From Palsa-870 sp035937155 (GTDB lineage: Bacteria; Chloroflexota; Dormibacteria; Dormibacterales; Dormibacteraceae), in contig DASYVJ010000072.1 in the NCBI GenBank assembly GCA_035937155.1, positions 8,121 through 72,120 on the forward strand: a stretch of 64,000 nt of DNA, in the 5' to 3' direction. Below, piece after piece: positions 31,208 to 39,583 of the stretch. A program made the translations under genes and the position numbers. The notes below the pieces were generated by a model that did no database searches, was not told the DNA's origin, and worked only from the letters and a program-made list of their open reading frames with translations. Positions within the stretch are counted from its first letter, which is position 1; the number at the start of each line of letters is the position of its first letter.

Positions 31208-31423
31208 TCCCGTAAGTCATTCTTGGCCTGCCCCGCAAGAGACAGGAGAAAGTCCAAGTTGTCTCTGCGCGCTCTCCTCGCCGAACAAAATGGCCGTAGC
31301 TCCGCTGAGCCGGGACTTAACCCGCCCGCGATCTTCGGAAACGCGTACCGTGGGACAGTCGATGCGCCAGCCGCACGCACATGGCGGCTGATGCTCCGCC
31401 TTTGTTGCGGTACCTTGGGTTAG

Positions 31424-31768
31424 GTGATGCCGCCGAGTCCGGACTCTGAAATAGAGCTCGATACTGCGACAAGCGCCTGGGTGGACTCCCATCCTGGTGA
31501 TGAGCCTCGCGTCATCGTCTACCAAGTCCATCGCTGCTGCGGCGGCGGAAAGATCTGCGATGTGCAGGTGCGACAGCAGTCGCGCCGCGACGATATCAGC
31601 ACCTACGCCACGGCCGTAATGAAGGACGGCACCAGGATTGGCATCGATCCCCGCGCGGGGGCTCGGTTACCATCACGCTTTCGACTAACGGTCCGCGGGC
31701 TCGGCCCGCTCAAGCATCTCGATCTCGACCTCGATGGCGAGCAATGGGGAGCGCTCCTGTACGACTGA
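31424..31768 (+). CDS. Hypothetical protein with a CCGGG motif
   Basis: 114 residues from GTG 31424 or ATG 31427. It contains VYQVHRCCGGGKICDVQVR, a compact Cys/Gly cluster, and a C-terminal beta-rich part (RLTVRGLGPLKHLDLDLDG). The Cys pattern might bind a metal. A distant resemblance to DUF779-type CCGG proteins is possible, but too weak to name. There is no membrane segment. It is the last gene before the gene-free stretch 31769-32313. Confidence 0.5.
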   Translation: MMPPSPDSEIELDTATSAWVDSHPGDEPRVIVYQVHRCCGGGKICDVQVRQQSRRDDISTYATAVMKDGTRIGIDPRAGARLPSRFRLTVRGLGPLKHLDLDLDGEQWGALLYD

Positions 31769-31934
31769 CACGCCGATCCATATGGCTTGGCGGCTGCTGA
31801 ACGGAGCGTCACATGGTGCTGTCCAGCCTGCTCTTAATCAGCTGGTCACAAGGCCCGTTTGGCCCGCTTGTCGATCTCAGACAGACCACCGTTTACAAAC
31901 CCTCACTCTGCAAGGGGAGTTCTCCTGCGTCCGA

Positions 31935-31955
31935 TGGCAGCCAAGATGACAGCCA
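31935..31955 (+). repeat. Paired 9-mer motif, without tRNA part
   Basis: TGGCAGCCAAGATGACAGCCA; one base differs from the motif consensus in the first half-site. No tRNA-Sec end is found 13 nt upstream. Confidence 0.6.
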
Positions 31956-32052
31956 ACCAGGTGGCCGCAGGCGGACAAGGCGCTCGATCACGGACTACTG
32001 ATGCGCACGGTCGATCGGCAGCGCACGTTTGTGGACGGTCCTGGACGGCAGC

Positions 32053-32146
32053 CCCGCGGTCTTCAAAACTGTTTGCGGGGGCGCTGTTGAGGCGTCCTGG
32101 GTAGGTTCGATTCCCAGCCGGGTCGTGCTAGCCAAGTTGACAGCCA
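32053..32146 (+). repeat. selC-type integration-site repeat (long form, copy C, internal deletion)
   Basis: tRNA-Sec from just before the anticodon stem through the T arm (to about 32116). The acceptor end and part of the spacer are lost, and then the paired motif follows (32126-32146). The anticodon stem has one change (AAAACT). The spacing is shortened by about 17 nt compared with the other copies. Confidence 0.8.
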
Positions 32147-32313
32147 CGGCCCCTTGGCCTGCCTATTGATAATCCGTTGCTATCAGGAGCTCTCGAGCGC
32201 CGGTGGACGGGCTGCGACACGATCGCGCACGTTGACACTCTTGCCGCAGCTTGGTAGGGTGGCGCCGGTCTTCCGCGTCGGGGGCACGCGAAAAGAAACC
32301 GTGGGGGTAGGCG

Positions 32314-33285
32314 TTGCGCATCCATCGCTACATGACTCATGCCGTGGTCCTCGCCATTGCTGCTGCTATGTCGAGCTACGCCACCATTGACCGAAGCTTC
32401 TTTCCGACCTTCCACGCAGCTGCAGTCACCGCTGCCGCCGCGGACGAAGGAGTTGCGGTCGGCGACGTTTCGCTGGGCCGTGACAGCGTCATCATCAAAC
32501 CGCTTTCCATTCCGACAGCGCCGCTCGTCAGCCGCGCTCCAATCGTGCACATGGTCGTGCAGGGAGACACCCTTGAAAGTATCGGCCGGCAGTTCAACCT
32601 CCCGTGGAGGTACATCTTGTGGTCGAATCCAGGCCTTCGCATGCCGCTCAAGGTGGGACAACCCACGAACGTGGCACCGGTACCTGGCGTCGTAGTCCTC
32701 GTCAAGCGGGGGGATACGCCGGCGAGCCTCGCCGCCGCCTATGGCGTGGAGGTGAGCACGTTGCTCGGCTTCAATGGAATTCGGGGCCCGCAGCTAACGC
32801 CCGGCTCGGTGCTTGTGATTCCAGTCGATCCCGCCCAGGGGCCGAACCTCAGCATAGGTGCGCCGGCCGACCCGGTCCACCCCGGCCGGTTCCTATGTCC
32901 GATTCCTGGCGCCCAGATCATCCAGCAGTTCGGACCGACATCGTTCGCGATAGAGCCACCCTTCGGCGGTTATCTCCATTTCCACACCGGGGTCGATTTA
33001 CTGGCCGGCTACGGCACGCCGATCGTCGCGGCTGCCGGTGGAAAAGTGACTGCGGCAGGGCCCGCAGACTACTTCGGGATCCGGGTTGAGGTCACCGACA
33101 GTTTCGGCCTGGTGGAGGTCTACGCCCACATGTCGCAGGTGTCCGTAGCTGTTGGGCAGGAAGTTCAGCAGAGCGAGAAGGTCGGCTATGTCGGCAGTAC
33201 GGGTCTGTCGATCGGCGCACATCTTCACTTTCAACTCGAAGTCGGCGGCATGCCGACCGCTCCAGGTGCATTGATCGGCTGTTAA
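32314..33285 (+). CDS. LysM / M23-family peptidoglycan endopeptidase
   Basis: 323 residues from TTG 32314. It has an N-terminal hydrophobic segment (AVVLAIAAAMSSYATI) likely acting as signal or anchor, two LysM repeats (MVVQGDTLESIGRQFNLPW and LVKRGDTPASLAAAYGVEV) and a C-terminal M23 domain with HFHTGVDLLA and HLHFQLEV zinc motifs. It is probably exported to the cell wall to cut or bind peptidoglycan. The gene forms its own block between repeat C and the next motif copy. Confidence 0.85.
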   Translation: MRIHRYMTHAVVLAIAAAMSSYATIDRSFFPTFHAAAVTAAAADEGVAVGDVSLGRDSVIIKPLSIPTAPLVSRAPIVHMVVQGDTLESIGRQFNLPWRYILWSNPGLRMPLKVGQPTNVAPVPGVVVLVKRGDTPASLAAAYGVEVSTLLGFNGIRGPQLTPGSVLVIPVDPAQGPNLSIGAPADPVHPGRFLCPIPGAQIIQQFGPTSFAIEPPFGGYLHFHTGVDLLAGYGTPIVAAAGGKVTAAGPADYFGIRVEVTDSFGLVEVYAHMSQVSVAVGQEVQQSEKVGYVGSTGLSIGAHLHFQLEVGGMPTAPGALIGC

Positions 33286-33317
33286 GGAGCCTCGAGCCTG
33301 CGGGTCGTCGGCGACCC

Positions 33318-33336
33318 ACAGCCAAGATGACAGCCA
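33318..33336 (+). repeat. Paired 9-mer motif, without tRNA part
   Basis: ACAGCCAAGATGACAGCCA, which retains the second half-site and most of the first. It follows the M23 peptidase stop by 33 bp and may mark the left edge of the leucine-gene block. Confidence 0.6.
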
Positions 33337-33494
33337 AGCCAGCGCATCTCGAAGGACCATTGTGGATAGCGTGCCTTGTGGAGGGTCGCCGTCAATTGAA
33401 CTTGCAGCATGGTGCTCGCCGACTGAGCCCGGCCCGGTCGCTTGTGGCTGAGCGACTGGACAAACGAAGCCATTCACGGCACCATAGGCGCACC

Positions 33495-33536
33495 ATGAGC
33501 TTGGCTCGACGAGCCGGCCAGCTGCTCCTTACGTAG
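33495..33536 (+). CDS. Putative leucine attenuation leader peptide
   Basis: A 13-codon frame, MSLARRAGQLLLT, with four Leu codons (one TTG; then CTG, CTC, CTT in a row), ending 118 bp before leuA. A stable hairpin starts on the base after its stop, followed by an intrinsic terminator. This is the layout of amino-acid attenuators: ribosome stalling at Leu codons would change downstream folding. No strong Shine-Dalgarno sequence precedes the ATG. Confidence 0.6.
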   Translation: MSLARRAGQLLLT

Positions 33537-33562
33537 GCGAGCGCCCCCGGGTGGGTGCTCGC
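33537..33562 (+). promoter_or_regulatory. Leader hairpin of the leuA attenuator
   Basis: A 10-bp stem GCGAGCGCCC / GGGTGCTCGC (one G-U pair) with a 6-nt loop, beginning directly after the leader-peptide stop codon. It would be covered or freed by a ribosome on the leader. A clear alternative antiterminator pairing was not identified. Confidence 0.55.
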
Positions 33563-33563
33563 G

Positions 33564-33600
33564 AGACCTCCTGCGTCTAGTCGACCCAGGAGGTCTTTCA
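33564..33600 (+). terminator. Intrinsic terminator (attenuator) upstream of leuA
   Basis: A perfect 10-bp stem AGACCTCCTG / CAGGAGGTCT (33564-33573 with 33587-33596), a 13-nt loop, and a T-rich tail (TTCATTTC). It lies between the Leu-rich leader and leuA with no gene of its own to end, so it fits a conditional terminator. Confidence 0.7.
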
Positions 33601-33653
33601 TTTCCCCCCAGATCAAAAAACACGAGGCAAACAGGAAGAGAGCTGTAAATTCC

Positions 33654-35411
33654 ATGAAGAGAACGCCGATCCGAAAATACCGACCATTTCCTCCGGTCGA
33701 CCTGCCCGATCGACGCTGGCCGGGGAATACGATCACGACGGCACCGGCATGGTGCAGCGTCGACCTGCGCGACGGCAACCAGGCGCTCATCGACCCGATG
33801 GACGTCCATCGCAAAAGGCGCCTCTTCGAAGTCCTGGTGAGGATGGGTTTCAAGGAGATCGAGGTCGGCTTCCCATCCTCCTCGCAGCCCGACTTCGACT
33901 TTGTGCGCCTGCTCATCGAGGAGGGATTGATCCCCGACGACGTCACGATCCAGGTCCTGACCCAATCCAGGGAGGACTTGATCGAGCGCACCTTCGAGAG
34001 CGTGGCGGGTGCTCGCCACGCCATCGTGCACCTGTACAACTCGACGTCGACCCTCCAACGCCGGGTGGTCTTCGGCCTCGACCGGGATGGCATCGTCGCG
34101 ATCGCGGTCCGCGGAGCCGCGCTGATCAAGCGCTTGGCGTCCGACCAAAGGACGACGAAATTTGTCTTCGAGTACTCGCCGGAGAGCTTCACGGGCACCG
34201 AGCTCGACTTTGCCAAGGAGATATCGGACGCAGTCATCGAAATCTGGCAGCCCACCCCCGGGCAAAAGATGATCCTCAACCTGCCGGCGACGGTGGAGAT
34301 GAGTACCCCGAACATCTACGCGGACCAGATCGAGTGGTGCCATCGAAACATCAAGAGGCGGGACAGCTTCGTCCTGAGCGTGCACCCCCACAACGATCGG
34401 GGTTCCGCCGTCGCCGCCACCGAGCTGGCGCTCATGGCGGGCGCCGAACGAGTCGAAGGCACGCTGTTCGGCAATGGCGAGCGCACAGGCAACGTGGACT
34501 TGATCACCCTGGCGCTCAACCTGTTCAGCCAGGGCGTAGAGCCCGACCTCGACGTCTCGAACATCGACGAGCTCCGGCGGACCGTGGAGGCCTGCAACCA
34601 GCTGCCGGTCCACCCACGCCATCCCTACGTCGGCGACCTTGTCTACACAGCGTTCTCGGGCTCACACCAGGACGCGATCAAGAAGGGGATGGAGGCGCTC
34701 GCCGCGTCGAAGAACGAGCTCTGGGAGGTGCCTTACCTACCTATCGACCCCCACGATGTCGGGCGCACCTACGAGGCGATTATTCGAGTCAACAGCCAAT
34801 CGGGGAAAGGCGGGGTCGCCTACATTCTCAAGAACGACTACCACCTGGACCTGCCGAGGCGGCTTCAGATCGAGTTCATGAGGGTGATCCAGGGCATCAC
34901 CGACGTGACCGGCAAGGAGATCACACCAGAGGAGATCTGGCGAGCCTTCGAGAGCACCTACCTCGCCCCGATGCCCGCGCTCCAGCTCGTCGAGACCGAC
35001 ACCAGCGACCATGCCGGAACCGGCGCCGACCGTACGAAGCTGCAGGCGGTGATTCGAACCGGCGGGGTAGTGCGTACCGTCGTCGGCAGCGGAAACGGTC
35101 CTATCGCCGCCCTCACGGACGCCCTTGCCCGTGAATGTGGCATCCGGCTGCGCGTGGTGGATTACGTCGAGCACGCGATTGGCACCGGATCCGACGCGAC
35201 AGCCGTTGCGTACATCGAGGCGGCGGGCGAGACAGGTGCGCCGGTGTGGGGAGTGGGCCTCCATTCGAACATCCTCACCGCATCGCTAAGGGCGGTGGTC
35301 AGCGCGGCCAACAGGCTTCCGGCCCGGACAGGCGCAGCGCCCGAGGTCATTGGGTCGGCGGTGGGCGCCCAGATTTCACAACAAATGAAGCGACAAGGAG
35401 AAAACTCGTGA
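33654..35411 (+). CDS. leuA: 2-isopropylmalate synthase
   Basis: 585 residues from ATG 33654. It starts RKYRPFPPVDLPDRRWP, typical of the long actinobacterial/yeast-type LeuA. The barrel has VDLRDGNQAL (metal Asp and catalytic Arg), EVGFPSSSQ, and metal ligands in VHPHNDRGSAVAATE followed by EGTLFGNGERTGN. The C-terminal LeuA_dimer domain provides leucine feedback control. It condenses 2-oxoisovalerate with acetyl-CoA. The preceding leader peptide and terminator suggest attenuation. The stop overlaps the next gene (GTGA). leuB, leuC and leuD are not in the window. Confidence 0.93.
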   Translation: MKRTPIRKYRPFPPVDLPDRRWPGNTITTAPAWCSVDLRDGNQALIDPMDVHRKRRLFEVLVRMGFKEIEVGFPSSSQPDFDFVRLLIEEGLIPDDVTIQVLTQSREDLIERTFESVAGARHAIVHLYNSTSTLQRRVVFGLDRDGIVAIAVRGAALIKRLASDQRTTKFVFEYSPESFTGTELDFAKEISDAVIEIWQPTPGQKMILNLPATVEMSTPNIYADQIEWCHRNIKRRDSFVLSVHPHNDRGSAVAATELALMAGAERVEGTLFGNGERTGNVDLITLALNLFSQGVEPDLDVSNIDELRRTVEACNQLPVHPRHPYVGDLVYTAFSGSHQDAIKKGMEALAASKNELWEVPYLPIDPHDVGRTYEAIIRVNSQSGKGGVAYILKNDYHLDLPRRLQIEFMRVIQGITDVTGKEITPEEIWRAFESTYLAPMPALQLVETDTSDHAGTGADRTKLQAVIRTGGVVRTVVGSGNGPIAALTDALARECGIRLRVVDYVEHAIGTGSDATAVAYIEAAGETGAPVWGVGLHSNILTASLRAVVSAANRLPARTGAAPEVIGSAVGAQISQQMKRQGENS

Positions 35412-37177
35412 GCTCCGTCACAAGCCGCCGCACAGACACCGCGCTGGAGCAAATCAGTGGGAACTTCGCGCTCGTCGACACATTGCGCAAATGGGGGATC
35501 ACATTCTTCTCTGGAGTAAACGGTGGGGGCTTGATCCATGTGGCCAAGCACCTCGAGCCGTTCCTTGGCCTCGAGCAGATCGGCGACGGGACGCCTCGCA
35601 TGCAGACGATGGGCGAGTACGTCGCCGGATTTGTTCCTCTGGGGTATTACCTTGCATCGGGCCGCGTCGCGGGCTGCCTGACTACCACCGGCGCGGCTAC
35701 CAAACTCGGCTCGAGCGGCATCACCGACGCCAAGCTGCACAACATCCCGGCCGTCTACGTGATCGCGCTCAACTCGACGCTGTCCATCGGCCTCTCACCG
35801 CTGCAGGACGTCTCAGAGCACGGCATGAACGTGATTCCCCAGCTTCGAGCAGAACTGGGCGAGGGCTGCATCGTGGTCGAGGACATCTCCAAGCTGCAGT
35901 CGCAGCTCGAACAGGCGCAGTCGATTCTGGCGGAGTCTAAGCCCGTGGCCATTGCATTTCACCCCGACATCCTTTCCCAGCAGATGCAGGTCGATGTGCC
36001 CAAGCTCGAGCGACCGCGCGGCTTCGACCAGGTCGACGCTGATCGTTTCGTGCATGAGCTTCCGGGCCTCGTGCACGGACGCCGAGTCATCATCTACGCC
36101 GGAGCCGAAGCCGCGCGATGCCCAGGCATCACGAAGCTCACCACAGAGCTCTCGGAGCTGCTCAGTGCGCCAACTGTCTGGTCGGTGAACGGCGCCAACG
36201 CAATCTCGCGCGACAACCCGTACGGCTTCGGTTACATCTCCTTCGGCGGCAATGACGAGGCAATGAAGCTGTGGCGGAGCGTCACCGCCGACGACATCGT
36301 CATCAGCCTTGGTTTCGACTCGGGTGAGTACTCGCTGAACCTCGGCTCGATCGCGGCAGGCCACGTCTGGCATTTCACCGCATGGAACGAGCCATACGGG
36401 CATAAGGACGGCGATTTCAGGCATCGGGTGACGGGCGACTATCGCGTGGTGCGCGGCGACATCGAGCAGACCCTCCAGGAGGTGCTGCCCCGGCTCAAGG
36501 GCAGGGTCGGAGAGCGACCCAAAGTGGATTTGCCGCGAGACCTGAACACCCGGACGATCTCGCGCGAGGTACGCGACGGGTGCGTCGACGCGGTCGATTT
36601 CTACGGAGAGCTGTATCGGTCGTGGCGCCCGCAAAGCATCGGCTTCGACGATGTCTGCACCGCCTACAAGGACCGCCAGTACGTGACGCAGCGACCGCAC
36701 CCGTCGATTCCGTTCCACACCGTCCATGACGGCTCAGCGATGGGGGGCGCTTTCGGACTCGGCGTGGGTGCCAAGGCAGCGGATCCAAGCCTGCACACAT
36801 TCGTCTTCTCCGGCGACGGGTGCTGGCGGCTGTACGGTGGGGCGCTCGCCGAGGCGGCCAACATGGGCATGAACCTCTTCATCGTGAACAACGGCACCTA
36901 TGCGATCGTGGACAAAGGCCTAGAGGTGGTCATCCCAGACGTGGACAAGGGCCGCTACCACGGCCGGCTCGGCCCGATCGACTTCGTGGCCGCCGCGAAG
37001 GCCCACGGGTGGGATGGCTTCCAACTGCGACCGGACTTAGGCAACCTGGACGAGATACTGGACGCGTGCTACGCGGGTTCGGGTCGCTCGATCCTCGTCG
37101 ACGTGCCGATCGACGCCGACCAGGTGATTGGCCTCAACCCGAGGCTCTACAACCTAACGACCGATACCTACCTGTAA
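35408..37177 (+). CDS. Thiamine-diphosphate-dependent enzyme (acetolactate synthase / IolD superfamily)
   Basis: 589 residues from GTG 35408 with AAGGAG 6 nt upstream, overlapping leuA by 4 bp. The ThDP motif is GDGCWRLYGGALAEAANMGM followed by NNGTYAIVDKG. The N-terminal Pyr domain keeps the catalytic Glu (MGEYVAGFVPLGYYLASGR). It is more diverged than ordinary IlvB: it lacks the FGYPGG start and has an unusual FFSGVNGGGLIHV. Coupling to leuA suggests acetolactate synthase or carboligation of 2-oxo acids; IolD-like hydrolase action is the alternative. No IlvN small subunit is present. Confidence 0.75.
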   Translation: MSSVTSRRTDTALEQISGNFALVDTLRKWGITFFSGVNGGGLIHVAKHLEPFLGLEQIGDGTPRMQTMGEYVAGFVPLGYYLASGRVAGCLTTTGAATKLGSSGITDAKLHNIPAVYVIALNSTLSIGLSPLQDVSEHGMNVIPQLRAELGEGCIVVEDISKLQSQLEQAQSILAESKPVAIAFHPDILSQQMQVDVPKLERPRGFDQVDADRFVHELPGLVHGRRVIIYAGAEAARCPGITKLTTELSELLSAPTVWSVNGANAISRDNPYGFGYISFGGNDEAMKLWRSVTADDIVISLGFDSGEYSLNLGSIAAGHVWHFTAWNEPYGHKDGDFRHRVTGDYRVVRGDIEQTLQEVLPRLKGRVGERPKVDLPRDLNTRTISREVRDGCVDAVDFYGELYRSWRPQSIGFDDVCTAYKDRQYVTQRPHPSIPFHTVHDGSAMGGAFGLGVGAKAADPSLHTFVFSGDGCWRLYGGALAEAANMGMNLFIVNNGTYAIVDKGLEVVIPDVDKGRYHGRLGPIDFVAAAKAHGWDGFQLRPDLGNLDEILDACYAGSGRSILVDVPIDADQVIGLNPRLYNLTTDTYL

Positions 37178-37206
37178 CGCCTACCTGGACAGCGGCCTGC
37201 CTTGTG

Positions 37207-38712
37207 TCACGTAACCGCTATATCGACGGCGGGTCGCATCTCGCTGAGCTTGTGCAGCACCTCGTGCACAGGGTGGGTCAGGAAGCGCTCGGGCATCTGG
37301 TCGGGTGTCGCCTCGCGATCCATCATGGCTGGGAACGTGACCTGCTCGAGCATGGCCTGGAAGCGGGGCCCCCACTTGCGGGTCCCGAGGCGAGCCGTGG
37401 TCGAGCAGTTGTCGACCATGTATGCGACGCCCCGAGCGTGCATGTAAGGGAGCAGTGAATCCACTGCCTCGATGATCGATTCGTTTGCGATCTCCGAGTA
37501 CGGGTGGCCGTGCTCCTCGAGGATATCGACCTGGGCCATCATTGCCCCCGCGAAGGTGCCGGCCGTGAAGCCGTCGAGAGCGGTCTTGATCTGACCGCGA
37601 TGGCGCCTAACATCCGCGCCGACGGTCCACATAGGCGATCCCTCGATGGTCGTCATCGGGTACTCGCCGAAGCGGCTTGCAGCCATGACAACGCTTTTCA
37701 CCTCGTTGCCGGACACCACCTCGTCGTAGATCTCGGCCATCACGCCCTTGAACGACGCGTACGTGGCGTCGTAAGCGCGGCGGAAGTCGCGCCGCCCGTC
37801 TGTGTCGAGGTGCTCGTCGAGTCCGACGAGCCCGTGTTGCGAGATGGTCTGGCGGATCGGACCTGTCAGCGACTCGCAGGCACGATCGAAAGCAGCCTCG
37901 GGTTTGGCGCCCTCGGCGAGGTAGCGCCGATACAAGGCTTCGACGATCCCGTGGACGGCGCCAAGCAGAATGCTTCGCTCGCCGAAAAGGTCTGAGACCA
38001 CCTCTGATTTCAAAGTCGTCTTGAACGTGTATGGCGCACCCAGCGCCACCGACCAGGCCAGTGCGATGTCGGTCGCTCGTCCGTCGAGGTCCTGTTCGAC
38101 ACCGAAGCTGGTGTTGATGCCGGCGCCGTTCACCTCTCGACCCTGCTCGTAAAGCCTGCGGACGGAAGGGCCCATCCCCTTGGGGCAGACGGCGATGACG
38201 TTGACCGTCGCCGGGAAGCGCTCTCCGACCGCCTCGAGGTATGCGAGCAGGAAACCGTGCGAGAGCCCCAACGTCGCGCCAGGTCTGAGCGCCTCGAACA
38301 CCTTCTTGTAGAGCTGAGCCTGGGCGGCATCCGACATGAGGAGGATGACAAGGTCTGAAGCCGCGACCACGCTGAACATCTCGCCGAGCGTGCCATCCGC
38401 CTCTGAAAAGCCGGCCTCCTTGGCCTTGATGAACGATTCCGAGTCGGTTCGAAGTCCAACCGTCACGCGAATCCCCGTACCGTGCAAGGATTCCCTCAAG
38501 TTCTGCGCCTGGGCCGGGCCCTGCGATCCCCAGCCGATGACGCCGATTTGCGAAATCCCGGCCAGGGCTTTCGGCAGAAGGGGGAACAGGTTCCGGCCGC
38601 CCCGCAGAAAGCTCTCCTCCACGCCATCGAGCTCAATCCTCTCGACCGGAAAGATTCTCGAATCGAATAGGTTGGGTACGCGCTTCGCCTGTTTTTTGGT
38701 GTTCACCGGCAC
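37207..38712 (-). CDS. ilvC: Ketol-acid reductoisomerase, long plant-like type
   Basis: 501 residues. The NADP domain begins IGVIGWGSQGPAQAQNLR. Conserved features are GLSHGFLL, VIAVCPKGMGPSVRRLYEQG, NGAGINTSF, GERSILLGAVHGIVEALYRR and the C-terminal metal region MHARGVAYMVDNCSTTARLG. The wording and length closely follow the chloroplast enzyme rather than the short bacterial class I form. It rearranges and reduces acetolactate in valine/isoleucine synthesis. It converges on the ThDP-enzyme gene and is followed upstream by pheA on the same strand. Confidence 0.92.
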   Translation of the reverse strand: MPVNTKKQAKRVPNLFDSRIFPVERIELDGVEESFLRGGRNLFPLLPKALAGISQIGVIGWGSQGPAQAQNLRESLHGTGIRVTVGLRTDSESFIKAKEAGFSEADGTLGEMFSVVAASDLVILLMSDAAQAQLYKKVFEALRPGATLGLSHGFLLAYLEAVGERFPATVNVIAVCPKGMGPSVRRLYEQGREVNGAGINTSFGVEQDLDGRATDIALAWSVALGAPYTFKTTLKSEVVSDLFGERSILLGAVHGIVEALYRRYLAEGAKPEAAFDRACESLTGPIRQTISQHGLVGLDEHLDTDGRRDFRRAYDATYASFKGVMAEIYDEVVSGNEVKSVVMAASRFGEYPMTTIEGSPMWTVGADVRRHRGQIKTALDGFTAGTFAGAMMAQVDILEEHGHPYSEIANESIIEAVDSLLPYMHARGVAYMVDNCSTTARLGTRKWGPRFQAMLEQVTFPAMMDREATPDQMPERFLTHPVHEVLHKLSEMRPAVDIAVT

Positions 38713-38723
38713 AAGAGTCTCGC

Positions 38724-39554
38724 TTATTCGCCGGCCGCGGGATAGGTACCTAAGAGCTTGACCTCAGTCGTCTCTCCACGAAGCGCGTCCAATGCTGCGT
38801 TCGCTACCGCTGGATCGGCGATCTCGAAATCGACATAGAACCGGTATTGCCAGGGCCGGTCCGGCATCGGCCGGGAGTCCAGACGCGTCAGGTTGATTCC
38901 GCGTTCCGAAAGGCACTGCAGCGCGGCCACCAGGCTGCCCGGCTTGTGGGATCCGATGAAAGCGAGCGAGGACTTGGTGAGGCCGGCGGGTCCTGGTCGT
39001 GCGGCCGGCCCTCGGTCGATGATCAGGAACCGGGTCTGGTTGGAATCGTCGTCCTGGATCCCTTCGGCCAGGATCTTCAAGCCATAGCGGCGTGCCGCGG
39101 CGGCGCTTGCGATCGCGGCGCTGCCGACGACCATGCCCTCCGCGACCGCCCGAGCCGCGCCTGCGGTGTCATGGTAGGTGACCGCCTGGATCTGGCGAGC
39201 TTCCAGGAAACGCCGGCACTGCAGCAGGGCCTGCGGATGCGACAGCGCCCGGACAACGGGCTCGCCGCGGCCGAGCAAACAGTGGCGCACCGGGTGGATG
39301 ACCTCGCCGCTGATACGCAGTCCCGCGCGTTCCCACAGCAGGTCGTTCACCTCCTGCACAATGCCGCCGAGGGAGTTCTCCACCGGCAGGACCGCGGCGT
39401 CCACCTCGCGCTCGGCGACCGCATCGAAGGTCCGGGAAAAGGTGGGATAGCCCACGGTAACCGCGGTGGGCAGGATCGCCAGTGTCGCCTCTTCGGAGTA
39501 AGCGCCAGGCTCACCTTGGTAGCCGACACGAGCCCAGGTCGCGCGCGAGTCCAT
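38724..39554 (-). CDS. pheA: Prephenate dehydratase
   Basis: 276 residues from ATG 39554. The catalytic domain has VGYQGEPGAYSEEA, VLPVENSLGGIV and the key Thr/Arg/Phe motif (SNQTRFLII). The C-terminal ACT domain (FIGSHKPGSLVAALQCLSER, LTRLDSRPM) binds phenylalanine for feedback control. It converts prephenate to phenylpyruvate. There is no chorismate mutase domain. The frame remains open upstream through the integration-site repeat, but that part is not homologous. It lies 11 bp upstream of ilvC, so the two are co-transcribed. Confidence 0.93.
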   Translation of the reverse strand: MDSRATWARVGYQGEPGAYSEEATLAILPTAVTVGYPTFSRTFDAVAEREVDAAVLPVENSLGGIVQEVNDLLWERAGLRISGEVIHPVRHCLLGRGEPVVRALSHPQALLQCRRFLEARQIQAVTYHDTAGAARAVAEGMVVGSAAIASAAAARRYGLKILAEGIQDDDSNQTRFLIIDRGPAARPGPAGLTKSSLAFIGSHKPGSLVAALQCLSERGINLTRLDSRPMPDRPWQYRFYVDFEIADPAVANAALDALRGETTEVKLLGTYPAAGE

Positions 39555-39583
39555 GGCGAAATGGTAGCGATCAGGTGTGATCT

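Larger units (their letters stand above)
31769..32313 (+). other. Gene-free stretch carrying two integration-site repeats
   Basis: No convincing gene is present in these 545 bp. They hold a motif-only repeat (31935-31955) and long-form tRNA-Sec repeat C (32053-32146), only ~100 bp apart. This could be a minimal element without cargo, or the remains of one whose cargo was deleted. Confidence 0.6.
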
